Source of the DNA: Seminavis robusta
Lineage: Eukaryota > Bacillariophyta > Bacillariophyceae > Naviculales > Naviculaceae
Reading direction: 5' to 3'
Assembly: GCA_903772945.1 (NCBI GenBank)
Contig: CAICTM010000041.1
Span: 91,766-155,765, forward strand
Length of the DNA stretch: 64,000 bases
How positions within the stretch are numbered: the first letter of the stretch is position 1; each line of letters starts with the position of its first letter. Below are positions 11,366 to 20,221 of the stretch, in pieces. A program made the translations under genes and the position numbers. The notes under the pieces are model-generated. The model worked only from the letters and a program-made list of their open reading frames with translations. It was not told the origin of the DNA and did not search any database.

Positions 11366-12056
11366 AGGCTTCAGCAAAGAAAAGTCGGAATTAGAGAGTA
11401 CACGTATGCATACACGTAAGATCGCTTCACCATAGTCCCCGGAATTCTTCAAGGTTCGGGCAGATCGTCGTGGATCCTGGGGGAGTAAGATCCAGCGAGT
11501 TAGAGAACACTCTACGTACCTCCACTGACGTCAGTCGAAGAGAGGAGAGGAAAGCTGCTCAGCGACCCAGTGGAGCTCTTGGTGCCTTGTGCTAAAAGAA
11601 GGCGGCTGAATGCCTGAATGGTCAAAGACTGGCCACATAGAACAGAAAGGAAGTAACCTTAGATACCGGTACTGAGCTTTCTCTCAAAATACCGGTACTG
11701 AGCTTTCTCTCAAAGCTTGAAACACCCGAAAATCCCGGTGAAAATAGATGCTGATGATCGCTGATGTTTCGCGCTTTCTCTTGTAGCTCTCTTGTGTAAG
11801 CTTACACGTATGCATACATGTACAGTGTACAGTATGATACTATAATAGTAAACTTGTTGAACTTGTCTGCATAGCTGGTAACTTAATAACTAGCAGCTAG
11901 CAAGCCAGGTATTAAGGATCAGAGATCTCGTTCTTTCCTAACCTTGTTAAGGACACGCTACCCCATTAAGTAGCGTAGAGCGGACCTCATTCAGGCTCGC
12001 TTTTTGTTGTACCGGTAACATGATTCTATCGAATCTTTCATGATCAGCAACCTGCA
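11366..12056. other. Intergenic with a 26-bp direct duplication
   Basis: At 11663-11688 and 11689-11714 the unit ATACCGGTACTGAGCTTTCT plus CTCAAA is repeated head-to-tail with no change. No gene is seen. Confidence 0.6.
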
Positions 12057-12492
12057 GGGTTACTCGGCATTTTGTCTATTTAAGGCTATTGTATCTGATT
12101 ACAGAGTTGCCTAAATGTTCTATGCTCCTTTGTAAAAGTGGCTTATGTCTCACAATGTCTACGGATGTCTCACAATGTCTCACAATGTCTCACAATGTCT
12201 ACCAATGTCTCACAATGTCTCACAATGTCTACTAATGTCTACCAATGTCTCACTTTGTCTACACAGTACAGTAAAACAGTACAAAAATGTCTCACTTTGT
12301 CTACCAATGTCTCACAATGTCTCACAAAGTCTCACTTTGTCTACCAATGTCTATCAATGTATCACTTTGTCTACTAATGTCTCCTAATGTCGCACAATGT
12401 CTACTTTGTCTACTTATGTCTACTAACTGTGTGTAGACATTTACACTTATCGCCAAAACACTTTCCCAAACAGACAAAATGCCGAGTAACCC
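12057..12492. mobile_element. Small TIR element with CAATGTCTCA tandem core
   Basis: The left end at 12057-12077 begins GGGTTACTCGGCATTTTGTC and its 21 bases are exactly reverse-complemented at 12472-12492. The interior, about 12147-12425, is a tandem array of a ~10-11-base unit alternating TCTCACAATG, TCTACCAATG and TCTCACTTTG. The array reads open in two frames as a Cys/Ser/Asn repeat, but this is a by-product of periodicity. The design matches the unrelated element 690 bases upstream. The right end lies 80 bases before the sulfotransferase-like start codon. Confidence 0.75.
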
Positions 12493-12572
12493 AGGCAAGT
12501 TAACGTTGCACTGAAAAAGCTCACTTTTTGTTGGCTCCTTTGATTTCCTCATAAGCTAAAATAAGAAGTATC

Positions 12573-13631
12573 ATGGGATCCTTATCTTGGAGTGTAACCA
12601 CAGCGCTTGTGCTGATTTTCCTGGCATTGGTAACTTTGTATATGGACCTAAACTTGCCCGATCTGGTTTTCAGTGGCAGCATTATTGGTGGCAGTGACCT
12701 CAACAATGGTATCATGAATGGTATCAACAATGGTATCATCAATGGTACATGTACTGATACAAAAGACACAAAAGATACAAAAGAAGTGGTGCTGTTCAAT
12801 GCTAGTGGCAATGCCCCAGAACTTGAGAGTTTGTATTTTGTGCACTATCAAAAGGTAGGATCGAGTCTTTTGACATTGCTGAGGAATCGGATTCCTTCCT
12901 GCACCAGGAAAGATTGGACCTGTTTCGGAACCCGAGGAGGAGGAGTGGATGCTTGGATGTCCAGAGATGGCCAAGACCACTTTGCCTTTACACCCCAGTC
13001 CATGAATGTGTCTCATCTATCCGAGCGAGAACTGGATGGCATGGAAACCTGCAATGACCAATTCCTCAACTGCAAAAATGAATCCATCTTTCATTGCAGC
13101 TACACCAACTGCAAACACATTCCGAACAAAGTCACAATCTTCAGAGACCCACACAAATGGTTCCACTCCTATGTTGATTTTGTATGGCTCTACCATGCTG
13201 CAAAAGAGAAACCAGACCAAGCAATGTATGACAGTACCACAGCCAGACGTTTGGTTCTACCAAAACAGCAGCAAATCGAATTCACCACAGGAACCAACAA
13301 TGTTGCAACGGCACTCGACATCCTGCAACACGAGTACGTATTCTGGGGGATCACAGATCAGTGGAAGACCACCGTGTGTTTGTTTCATTGTGAACTGGGA
13401 GGAGTGCCCGGGGAGAGTGAACTTCGAAACGTACGAAACAAGGCGAAACTACCCTTCAAGACACAAGATGACATTGATGCAACCATCCCACGACCACACC
13501 AGATTGTACCGTCCAACAGCACTCAGTACATCCAGAAAACCCTAAAAGATGATCTCAACTTGTACCACAATCACCTCATGCCACTCTTCCAAGAAAGGGC
13601 CAAACGATGCAACTGCATCAACTACATGTAG
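12573..13631 (+). CDS. Type II membrane sulfotransferase-like protein
   Basis: Intronless, 352 aa. An N-terminal signal anchor (about residues 7-27, TTALVLIFLALVTLYMDL) precedes a short Asn/Gly stem, predicting a Golgi type II protein with a lumenal catalytic domain. YFVHYQKVGSSLLTLLRNRI near residue 90 fits the 5'-phosphosulfate loop, and KVTIFRDPHKWFHSYVDF near residue 185 fits the 3'-phosphate-binding RDP motif of carbohydrate sulfotransferases. Many Cys residues suit a lumenal domain. The family moves sulfate from PAPS to glycans; the acceptor here is unknown. The start is the first ATG after the mobile element, so any core promoter probably overlaps element sequence. Confidence is good for the fold, lower for activity. 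Confidence 0.65.
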   Translation: MGSLSWSVTTALVLIFLALVTLYMDLNLPDLVFSGSIIGGSDLNNGIMNGINNGIINGTCTDTKDTKDTKEVVLFNASGNAPELESLYFVHYQKVGSSLLTLLRNRIPSCTRKDWTCFGTRGGGVDAWMSRDGQDHFAFTPQSMNVSHLSERELDGMETCNDQFLNCKNESIFHCSYTNCKHIPNKVTIFRDPHKWFHSYVDFVWLYHAAKEKPDQAMYDSTTARRLVLPKQQQIEFTTGTNNVATALDILQHEYVFWGITDQWKTTVCLFHCELGGVPGESELRNVRNKAKLPFKTQDDIDATIPRPHQIVPSNSTQYIQKTLKDDLNLYHNHLMPLFQERAKRCNCINYM

Positions 13632-14579
13632 ACACAATCCATCCACAACCTACACGTAGACTACATCTATACTTCTAAACAAGATACGGTAGCCTACTTC
13701 ATTTTGTCACTACCCCTAGCTAGTTTTGTTGTTGTTCAGCTTTAATTAAGACACTGGCTAGCTACAGTAGCTGGCTAGGTAGTAAACGGGGGTTTAGAGT
13801 AGGAAATTATCAGGCTTAATTAAGCAAAGAGTGGTGGGATTCAGAGAGTCCCGTCAAATTGAGCCTGGACTTATGTAAAGGCGATACCGCCATTACTTTT
13901 TAAAATGCAAGGCGGTGGATACGATGAGAGAGACAGTCATCTCCTGAGGGTTTGGTTCCGGCGACGCACGGCAACCACAATCCAGCGCAAGGGTGTCGCA
14001 TATGTAACAACAAAGAGCGTTGAGCTATGCATACCTGGTACCTTACAGGGACGTTGTGATGGAGGAACAAAATCATGCAAGGGACGTGGCTGCGTCAGCC
14101 ATGCAAACCAGAAAGCCTTGCACCTCATGACCGACAAGAAACTGGAAGCTTCCGTCGGCCGAGACTCGCCCCGTCGTACCATTAGCGGTACCGTACCGTG
14201 CAGGAAAGGAAAGGAAGTGAGAGTGCCGACTCGACTCGGTAACACCGAGCGGTCGCACTAGTAGTAACCAGACCAGTCTTCAAGTTTCGGGTGCATGGAT
14301 GAATCACCGAAACAGAGCTGCCTGGTCGGGGAGCAGCAACGAAGAAGCTACGGGCAACTCGGTGCTTTTTTCCAAAACCGCCGTACCAGCAAGACACAAT
14401 GGCACATCGTCCGTTTCTCACCGTACCGGTACGACTTTCCAGCACTTCTCATTGCCTCCCTATTCTGTTCGCTTGAATTCTATGTTGGTTGTTCTATTCT
14501 TATGCATGTTCTATTGGTGATCTATGTTTTTGATAGCTGCTCGGGAAGTAAGTTTCTCTGTTGGGGCGCAACAGTCGGT
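13632..14579. other. Intergenic with dispersed repeat
   Basis: A repeat starting at about 13789 (TTTAGAGTAGGAAATTATCA, then GGCTTAATTAAGCAAAGA) recurs in the same orientation at about 18752. ORFs at 13905-14261 and 14295-14699 have no recognisable features. Confidence 0.5.
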
Positions 14580-15209
14580 TCATTCCCTGGTGGGCTGTTG
14601 TTCGGTTCTAATCTGTTCTACGCAAGACTCGTCCTCAGAGCCGTCCTGAAGCATTGCTGCTTCTCTCGCCAGATCAATGAATGTCTGTCTCATGGGTGAC
14701 ATGATGGCCGCCACCTCTTCCATGATATCTTCCTGAAAGCCACGGGCCGCCAGAGAGTCAATGAGATGCCCAGCCACCACATCAAAGTGATGTTCATTCA
14801 ACCCTTGGGCAAACAAGTGTTGGTGCCGTCTTCTCATGACATCTTCCAGGGTGGCACTGTCTGGTGCCTCTGTAAATGCCATGGCAAAGAACATCTTGTG
14901 GTGCCTTGACAAGACTCTAAAGTCAACCCCTTGGAAGAAGTGAGCGAGGCTGGCATCTGTAGCAACACGACTACTGAAATCCTGCATGATACTCTGTAAG
15001 GCCAGCATGCCACCCAGACGATCTAGGAGCATTGTGTGCTGCTGTGGACACTGATGATTGCGACGTGGCATTGTGTCATACTGGGTTGGATGATTGTCAA
15101 TCTTTTGGTTGCTGTTGTCTAGTTCTCGGCTGCTCAGTCTTAAGCTTTGGCGGACATTGAGCAGAAGGCTGCTGTGGCGTTTGACAAACTTGAGGACGTG
15201 GGCTACCAT
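14580..15209 (-). CDS. Truncated hemoglobin (group I-like), paralog 1
   Basis: 209 aa, intronless. An N-terminal extension of about 58 residues (MVAHVLKFVKRHSSLLLNVR) is basic and could be an organelle-targeting or regulatory tail. The globin domain begins LLDRLGGMLALQSIMQDF near residue 61, continues ASLAHFFQGVDFRVLSRHHK, and ends near residue 185. The proximal (F8) His is probably the one in RRRHQHLFAQGLNEHHFD; HFDVVAGHL is the typical G-helix start. These small heme proteins bind O2, NO or CO; the role in this organism is unknown. It is same-strand paralogous with 17403-17993. A gene fragment ends 180 bases upstream. Confidence 0.85.
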   Translation of the reverse strand: MVAHVLKFVKRHSSLLLNVRQSLRLSSRELDNSNQKIDNHPTQYDTMPRRNHQCPQQHTMLLDRLGGMLALQSIMQDFSSRVATDASLAHFFQGVDFRVLSRHHKMFFAMAFTEAPDSATLEDVMRRRHQHLFAQGLNEHHFDVVAGHLIDSLAARGFQEDIMEEVAAIMSPMRQTFIDLAREAAMLQDGSEDESCVEQIRTEQQPTRE

Positions 15210-15389
15210 CGTAGATCGAGTTTTTGAATTTGATATTGTGCAGGCGATGCTTTTATTGTGAAATTGTGAGCATCGAAAGCTCTACCGTATCTGGGTGCCT
15301 TTTCCATTGGAGCAGTCGAACACAGAAGGCGAAAGAGCCATGAAAGATTTGAACACGCTCCAGCAGTGTTGAAGTTGTTCTCTTGTGAA

Positions 15390-15612
15390 TCACTTTGTTG
15401 ACTGATCGGATGGTTTGTTAACAAGTGAATGTTGAATGAGCCTCTCGACGCATGTCTGAATGTTCTTCTGACCTTCTTCAGTTAAATTGAAAATGCTTCT
15501 ATTAATAATAGCCGCAGCAAAAGACATGGCTTTCTCAACCTTTAAATCATTGTAGGCCTGCCACATGACCAATTTCGCCACTGGGATGTCTCTGGATCAT
15601 TGTCGCGAAATC
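15390..15612 (-). pseudogene. Gene fragment upstream of globin 1
   Basis: A minus-strand frame of about 60 codons (DIPVAKLVMWQAYNDLKVEK onward) ends at 15390 with no proper ATG. One base-shift upstream it would continue as RDNDPET, so the piece looks like a frameshifted remnant. It resembles the fragment upstream of the second globin (shared pattern F..ND..T..V...VM......L). Family unknown. Confidence 0.4.
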
Positions 15613-15930
15613 TGGACTCCGCATCTTTGCTTATCGTAGACGCGTAGACGCCGGTACTTCACACTTTAGCCTGCTTCGGTTCTAATAACGTACCGGTACT
15701 CTTGAGGGCTGTGTGAGCTATTGCTGTGGCGGCACTGTGACTAGACTCAAAGCTGTGCTACATGATCCTCACCTCGCCTTCAATCTCTGGCTGGCTACCG
15801 GTAGATACCGTAGCTATGGTACCGGTACCACCGGCAGGCTGGGAATCGTTGGCTCGTTACCTTTCAGCTGAGTCTGGGCGCCACTACTAGTATTCTCTCA
15901 GGGATCCATGGTAAGTTGTTTTGAAGGGGA

Positions 15931-16272
15931 AGTCATCTCTATGAACCAAAGGTTTCCTTGGACGATGCGGTGGTCCTCTCGGGGCCACTCAAAGACACCA
16001 TCACCAACAAGGCTGTCTCGCACTTTGAGCAGTTCCGAACCTACCGCAAACATCATCCAGACTTTGATGACGCTATTGCATACGGCGTCGGATTGACTTT
16101 GATGTTTTGTGGAAAGTCGGGTAAGTGATTTCTGTGTGTGTTTGTGTTGTGTGTGTGTGTTGTAAAGAGACAGAACGACATGCCAACCTCGTCGTCTTTG
16201 GTTCTATGGATACTTACTATAGGGACTGGAAAAACAATGACTGCAAACGAAGTATTCCATACATGGTTGTAG
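15931..16272 (+). pseudogene. AAA ATPase fragment with intron-split Walker A
   Basis: Reading the frame of 15958 gives SLDDAVVLSGPLKDTITNKA followed by FEQFRTYRKHHPDFDDAIAYG and LTLMFCGKSG. A GT-AG intron (16121-16222, GTAAGT...TATAG+AG) then joins to GTGKTMTANEV, completing a Walker A, GKSGTGKT. The frame stops at 16270 soon after, and upstream it is closed at 15922. This is the N-side of an AAA ATPase core (spastin/VPS4-like superfamily), cut before Walker B, so it cannot be a complete enzyme. It has no ATG of its own in the visible part. The intron boundary is inferred from frame continuity. Confidence 0.55.
16121..16222 (+). other. Intron inside the AAA fragment
   Basis: GTAAGTGATT donor, a long TG-rich stretch, and an AG acceptor that restores the GKSGTGKT frame. 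It shows that this fragment derives from genomic DNA and not from a processed copy. Confidence 0.5.
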
Positions 16273-16379
16273 CACTTGACGCATTCCAGGCGCTCGAGTC
16301 TTCATCAAAGCCACACGGATGTTCGTCGAAATCATAAAAAATGCAGAACCTTCACCTGAAGCCTTTTTTATTCCTGAAA

Positions 16380-16525
16380 TTTTTTGTTCATTGATGAAAC
16401 TTCGGTTCATGACTGAAACCTCGGCTCAAGACTGAAACTTCCGTTCATTACCGAAACTTCCGTTCATGACTGAAAACCCCGTTCTATGATCACTGAAAGT
16501 TCCGTTCATCACTGAAAATAGAGGC
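16380..16525. repeat. ~20-bp tandem repeat GACTGAAACTTCCGTTCAT
   Basis: About seven imperfect head-to-tail units close to GACTGAAACTTCCGTTCAT. It follows directly on the AAA fragment, possibly at its truncation point. Confidence 0.65.
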
Positions 16526-17402
16526 GATTGGAAAACAAGAAAAGCGTCCTGGAATCGAATCGAATGAGATAACAAACGACAACAAGTTAGGAGTGAGACT
16601 GTCGGACGGCATGAGACCGGAAATTGGTCTATTGGAAGGAATGGTGCTTTGCCAACCATCGAAGTTTGATGGAAAACGAAGGTTGCTTCTTCCTTGCCTC
16701 AGACTGGGTGAATCTTTCGCTGGACATACGAAGCATTTGATGATCTGGCTACGGTCTGCCGTCCTCGCTATCTAGCTAGCATGCTTTACCAAGAGTGCGG
16801 CCAATGATGAAAACGTGTGGATGTGCTTTCGCGTATGCATACGTATCAAGCCCGCCCAGAAAGTTCACGCAACTTTTATGGCGGCGTCCTTGCCGGTACG
16901 TCCTCTAGAGGTTTGAGACCCTCCTCGTTGCTTTGTTCGGGGTTTGTTCCGGCGTTCCTCTGGTGTTGCTGGTCCAACAAAGTTCAACTTAGTTTGGACA
17001 ATAATAAGTTGCTTGGAACCGTCAATCGTATAAGGAGAAATTTAGACGGACAGGATCAACTCGAATCTACTCGCCTCAAGCTACGGGAGGAGTGGAGTGG
17101 TGTCTAGCTAGGCCTTCGAAACTACATGTAGCGGCACCATGCAGCGTCGAAACGCCTGAAAGTCCATGCCTTCCTCCATGTCTGTCCACCTTGTTCTTCT
17201 GTTTTCGTCCTTGGCTGGCTTGAAACTCTTGCAACGTTGAGGACGCAATGTCCGCCTTACTAGCTAGAGTGCTAACAATACATACATTGTCGCTTGTCCC
17301 TTCACTTTTCACTCACTTCTATCCAATTTTATCTATCCTGTCTCATTTTATTGTATTCTATTGTATTCTATTCTATTCGGCAACACTTGTGTTTGTAGGT
17401 TC
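16526..17402. other. Intergenic, no supported gene
   Basis: Short ORFs without features. A T-rich stretch at 17330-17380 repeats TATTCTATTG-like units and lies just past the stop codon of the second globin gene, possibly in its 3' region. Confidence 0.4.
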
Positions 17403-17993
17403 TCATTCATTTGGTCCCAAGGAATTGCTCAAAGTGGCTTCTCTGGACAGGACCAGGAATGGTTGCCTCATTGGTTTCATAATGGTTGCCACCTCCTCCA
17501 GGATGTCAGACTGAAATCCACGAGCGACCAAGGATTCCATCAAATGATTGGCCACCAAATCAAAGTGATGCTCATTCAATCCTTGTTGGGCAAACAAGTG
17601 TTGATGATGTCTTCTGAGTGTAGTTTCCATGGCTTCATTGTCAGGTGCATTTGTTAGTGCCATGGCAAAGAACATCTTTTGGTGTGAAGAGACCAGCTTG
17701 TAGTCAACTCCTTGGAAAAACGGGGCTAGGTCCACATCATTGGATATCCGGCTTCCAAAGTCTTGTACAATACTTTGCAAAGCCATCATACCCCCAAGAC
17801 GATCCAGCAACTTGTGAGTAGGGCATTGTCGGGTGGTGCAGGTATGCACATCATTGCAACACGTGCTGTGGTCATGCTTGCTACTGCTATCCACTTCACG
17901 AGTGCTCAATCCGAGGCTGTTTCTGATGCCCATCATGATCATTAGACGACCGCTTCTGCTGCGTTTCACTCTGTTCAGGACTTGAGCTACCAT
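17403..17993 (-). CDS. Truncated hemoglobin (group I-like), paralog 2
   Basis: 196 aa from the ATG at 17993 (MVAQVLNRVKRSRSG). An in-frame ATG 48 codons upstream exists, but the shorter start aligns with paralog 1 residue for residue. The globin domain LLDRLGGMMALQSIVQDFGS, then FFQGVDYKLVSSHQKMFFAM, then RRHHQHLFAQQGLNEHHFD carries the likely proximal His. An unusual His/Cys-rich linker (HDHSTCCNDVHTC) lies before the domain and differs from paralog 1. Function as for paralog 1: small-ligand heme binding, biological role unknown. The two genes lie about 2.2 kb apart in tandem, which points to local duplication. Confidence 0.85.
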   Translation of the reverse strand: MVAQVLNRVKRSRSGRLMIMMGIRNSLGLSTREVDSSSKHDHSTCCNDVHTCTTRQCPTHKLLDRLGGMMALQSIVQDFGSRISNDVDLAPFFQGVDYKLVSSHQKMFFAMALTNAPDNEAMETTLRRHHQHLFAQQGLNEHHFDLVANHLMESLVARGFQSDILEEVATIMKPMRQPFLVLSREATLSNSLGPNE

Positions 17994-18203
17994 GTTTGTT
18001 TTGAGAATAATATAATATGTGGGGGTGGAATTTGTGTGCCATTGGTTGGCTTCAGATTGCTCTTTTGCTCTTTCTGGAGTGGGTTGCTCTGAGAGTCTCC
18101 GAGAATCCCCCGGTCGCCCCGGGCCCGTTCTAGCCAATTATATTATGACTACGGCGGAAGCTTCATTAAATCTGATTGAAGGCTTGCTGTGCTGGAAAAA
18201 AGC

Positions 18204-18350
18204 TTACTCATGAGCAATGCGTTCTAAAAGGCTGGTGGCCTTCAGAGCAACTCCAGTGAACAGCTCGTGAATTAAGGCTGCCATGACATTATGAACAACC
18301 GCGAAAGTTCTCCTGTCGTTCCGCACGAAATCTCTGTTCTTGGTTTCCAC
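18204..18350 (-). pseudogene. Gene fragment upstream of globin 2
   Basis: A minus-strand frame of 47 codons reads ETKNRDFVRNDRRTFAVV, then HNVMAALIHELFTGVALKAT, ending in LLERIAHE and a stop. There is no ATG at its start. It shares the pattern F..ND..T..V...VM......L with the fragment upstream of globin 1 and lies at almost the same distance (210 versus 180 bases). Family unknown. Confidence 0.35.
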
Positions 18351-20221
18351 TTACAAGTATGACACACTGTGCAGTACTGTACCCGAACTCAACAAGGTCG
18401 ATACGGTAAGCCCTGGTACCACCACCCACTCGTAAGACGATGCTGCGGTACCGGTACCGCTACCGCAGGGCTTTGTTTTCAATTTACCGGCTCTGTTTCA
18501 CGGTACCGGTACTGACATCTTCCGACTTGGCTGCCACTGAAGATCCAGACCTTCCAACCAGGAAACACCTAGTGCTTGGGTTCGAGCAGCTTTCGGACAT
18601 GGGCCTTTGGTACGGCATGATGGGATACACCAAGAAAAGCTAAGGCTTGCGTGTTGCTTCGATCATACTCTGTTGGCCCATGGTTGGTAGAGAATTTCAG
18701 CAGCCACCCATGACCTAAGCTCCTTGTGGTACGATTTAATAAAAATGGGGGGGTTAGAGTAGGGAAATTATCTACGGAAGCCAGCCGGGGCCAGGCTTAA
18801 GCAAAGAACAGGCGAAATTCAGGACTAGGTTCTGTGGGATCAGGGGCAAGAAAGTGAGGACCATTACGGGGGCCAAATGGTTTGGCTTTGCGAGATCCAC
18901 GGAGACATAAATGGGTAGCTTTCACAAGGGCAATGGAGATACGGGTCTGCATGAAAAACATCATTTGAGAGTAGGAAAACTGAGTTTTGGAGGCAGTAGC
19001 AGAAGCAAGCCGTTGTAAGAGAATCTTGGCTTGGTGTGCAAGTTAATTAGCGATCCTCGTAGATACTAGCTAGCAAGTACCGGTATGGTGCATATTTCGG
19101 GCTTCAGGTGCCGATACAAGGAAATTGCAATGCTTCATTGACCCGGAATGATGCAATCATTCGGTCGTTGTTCCCATCAAGTATGGCAGACACAAGCGTA
19201 CCAAAGAGCTACCAAAGGCACTCAGGACCGGTCCACCCTCCGACGGTTTTCCCTGCACAAAATCCAAAATCCAGGTTCTGGTAAGTTGGTCTACTACCTA
19301 GAGTAGTAGACGTCCAGTCTAGCTAGATCTAATGTGAAATGAAAAAGCGTGTGTTGAAGCTTTAAAGGAATGTTTCTTTGAGGGGAATGTTCATTCTTGA
19401 TATGGGATTGTTTAAGGGAATACTTTTCGACAAGGGATAGTGTTTTAAAATGGAAGGGTTTGCCACATCACGATCTCGCGAGCCTCTTCTCGCATTCAGC
19501 ACAAGTTCATTCCGCTCAGTCGCCGTTCAAAACCCCTTTCATCTGACCTTGCAATCGTAATCCCTTCTACTAGCTAGCTAGTATCTTCCAATGAGTTCAT
19601 GAAAGAAGCAGAAGATCAGGTTTGTCGTCACTGCCTTGTCTGGGCCCAAACATCTCGAGCTGCGAAGCGCCAATCTGGAGATAGACCGGTCTTCTCTTCT
19701 GGGTATAGCACTAACCCTAGCAGTACGTGTAATCGGGACCTCAACGCGAACTTGGTCACGGTGGTTTAAGGATCTTCGCAGCTCTGTACCGGTGCTACCT
19801 CGGTGGTGCCAGTAGCACGAGCTCCAGATCAAACCATGACTGCACTTTTGTGACGAGAACGCTGGAGTGCTCGTTCCTCCTTGATCCCAGCCACTTATTT
19901 TTTGGTTCGGGAGACGTGATCACGACTGCTTGCCAGCTACGAATCTATGATGGAGCAGCGGTCTTCCACGCGCTGCAATAAGCTTGCAAGGAACAGTCCA
20001 AGCGAACGGACGGTGCACACGCACATCGTGCTTCGCAATGATTGGAACGGTCCAGTTTCCATATTGGCCTCACTTATGCATAGTTGCCTTCGCTCTATTT
20101 GTTGTTTTTGGATTGAAGTTATCTTGGGATTCGCAAATTCATCTATGAAACGTGGTTAGTTGCTTCGAGACGAAGGGAGTAGGTATTCAAGGATAGCACA
20201 CACACAAATGAAACTAGAAAA
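18351..20221. other. Intergenic with repeats
   Basis: Holds the second copy of the repeat seen at 13789 (about 18748-18812, here with a 20-base insertion). From 19225 there is one end of a family related to the 11015-11365 element. No ORF here has recognisable features; 19578-19832 (minus) and 19947-20159 (plus) look random. Confidence 0.5.
19225..19450. mobile_element. Degenerate relative of the 11015 TIR element
   Basis: GACCGGTCCACCCTCCGACGGTTTTC at 19225-19250 resembles the 18-bp TIR at 11015 with an internal insertion. About 120 bases on, the sequence has loose AAGGGAATGTTT repeats, the reverse complement of variants (AAACATTCCCTT) in the 11-kb array. No matching right end was found. 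Confidence 0.4.

Noticed and set aside
12138-12387. Two overlapping ORFs of Cys/Ser/Asn repeats
   Set aside because: They only reflect the 10-11-base tandem array inside the TIR element.
13905-14261. 118-aa ORF
   Set aside because: No motif, opposite-strand ORFs are equally long, lies in repeat-rich DNA.
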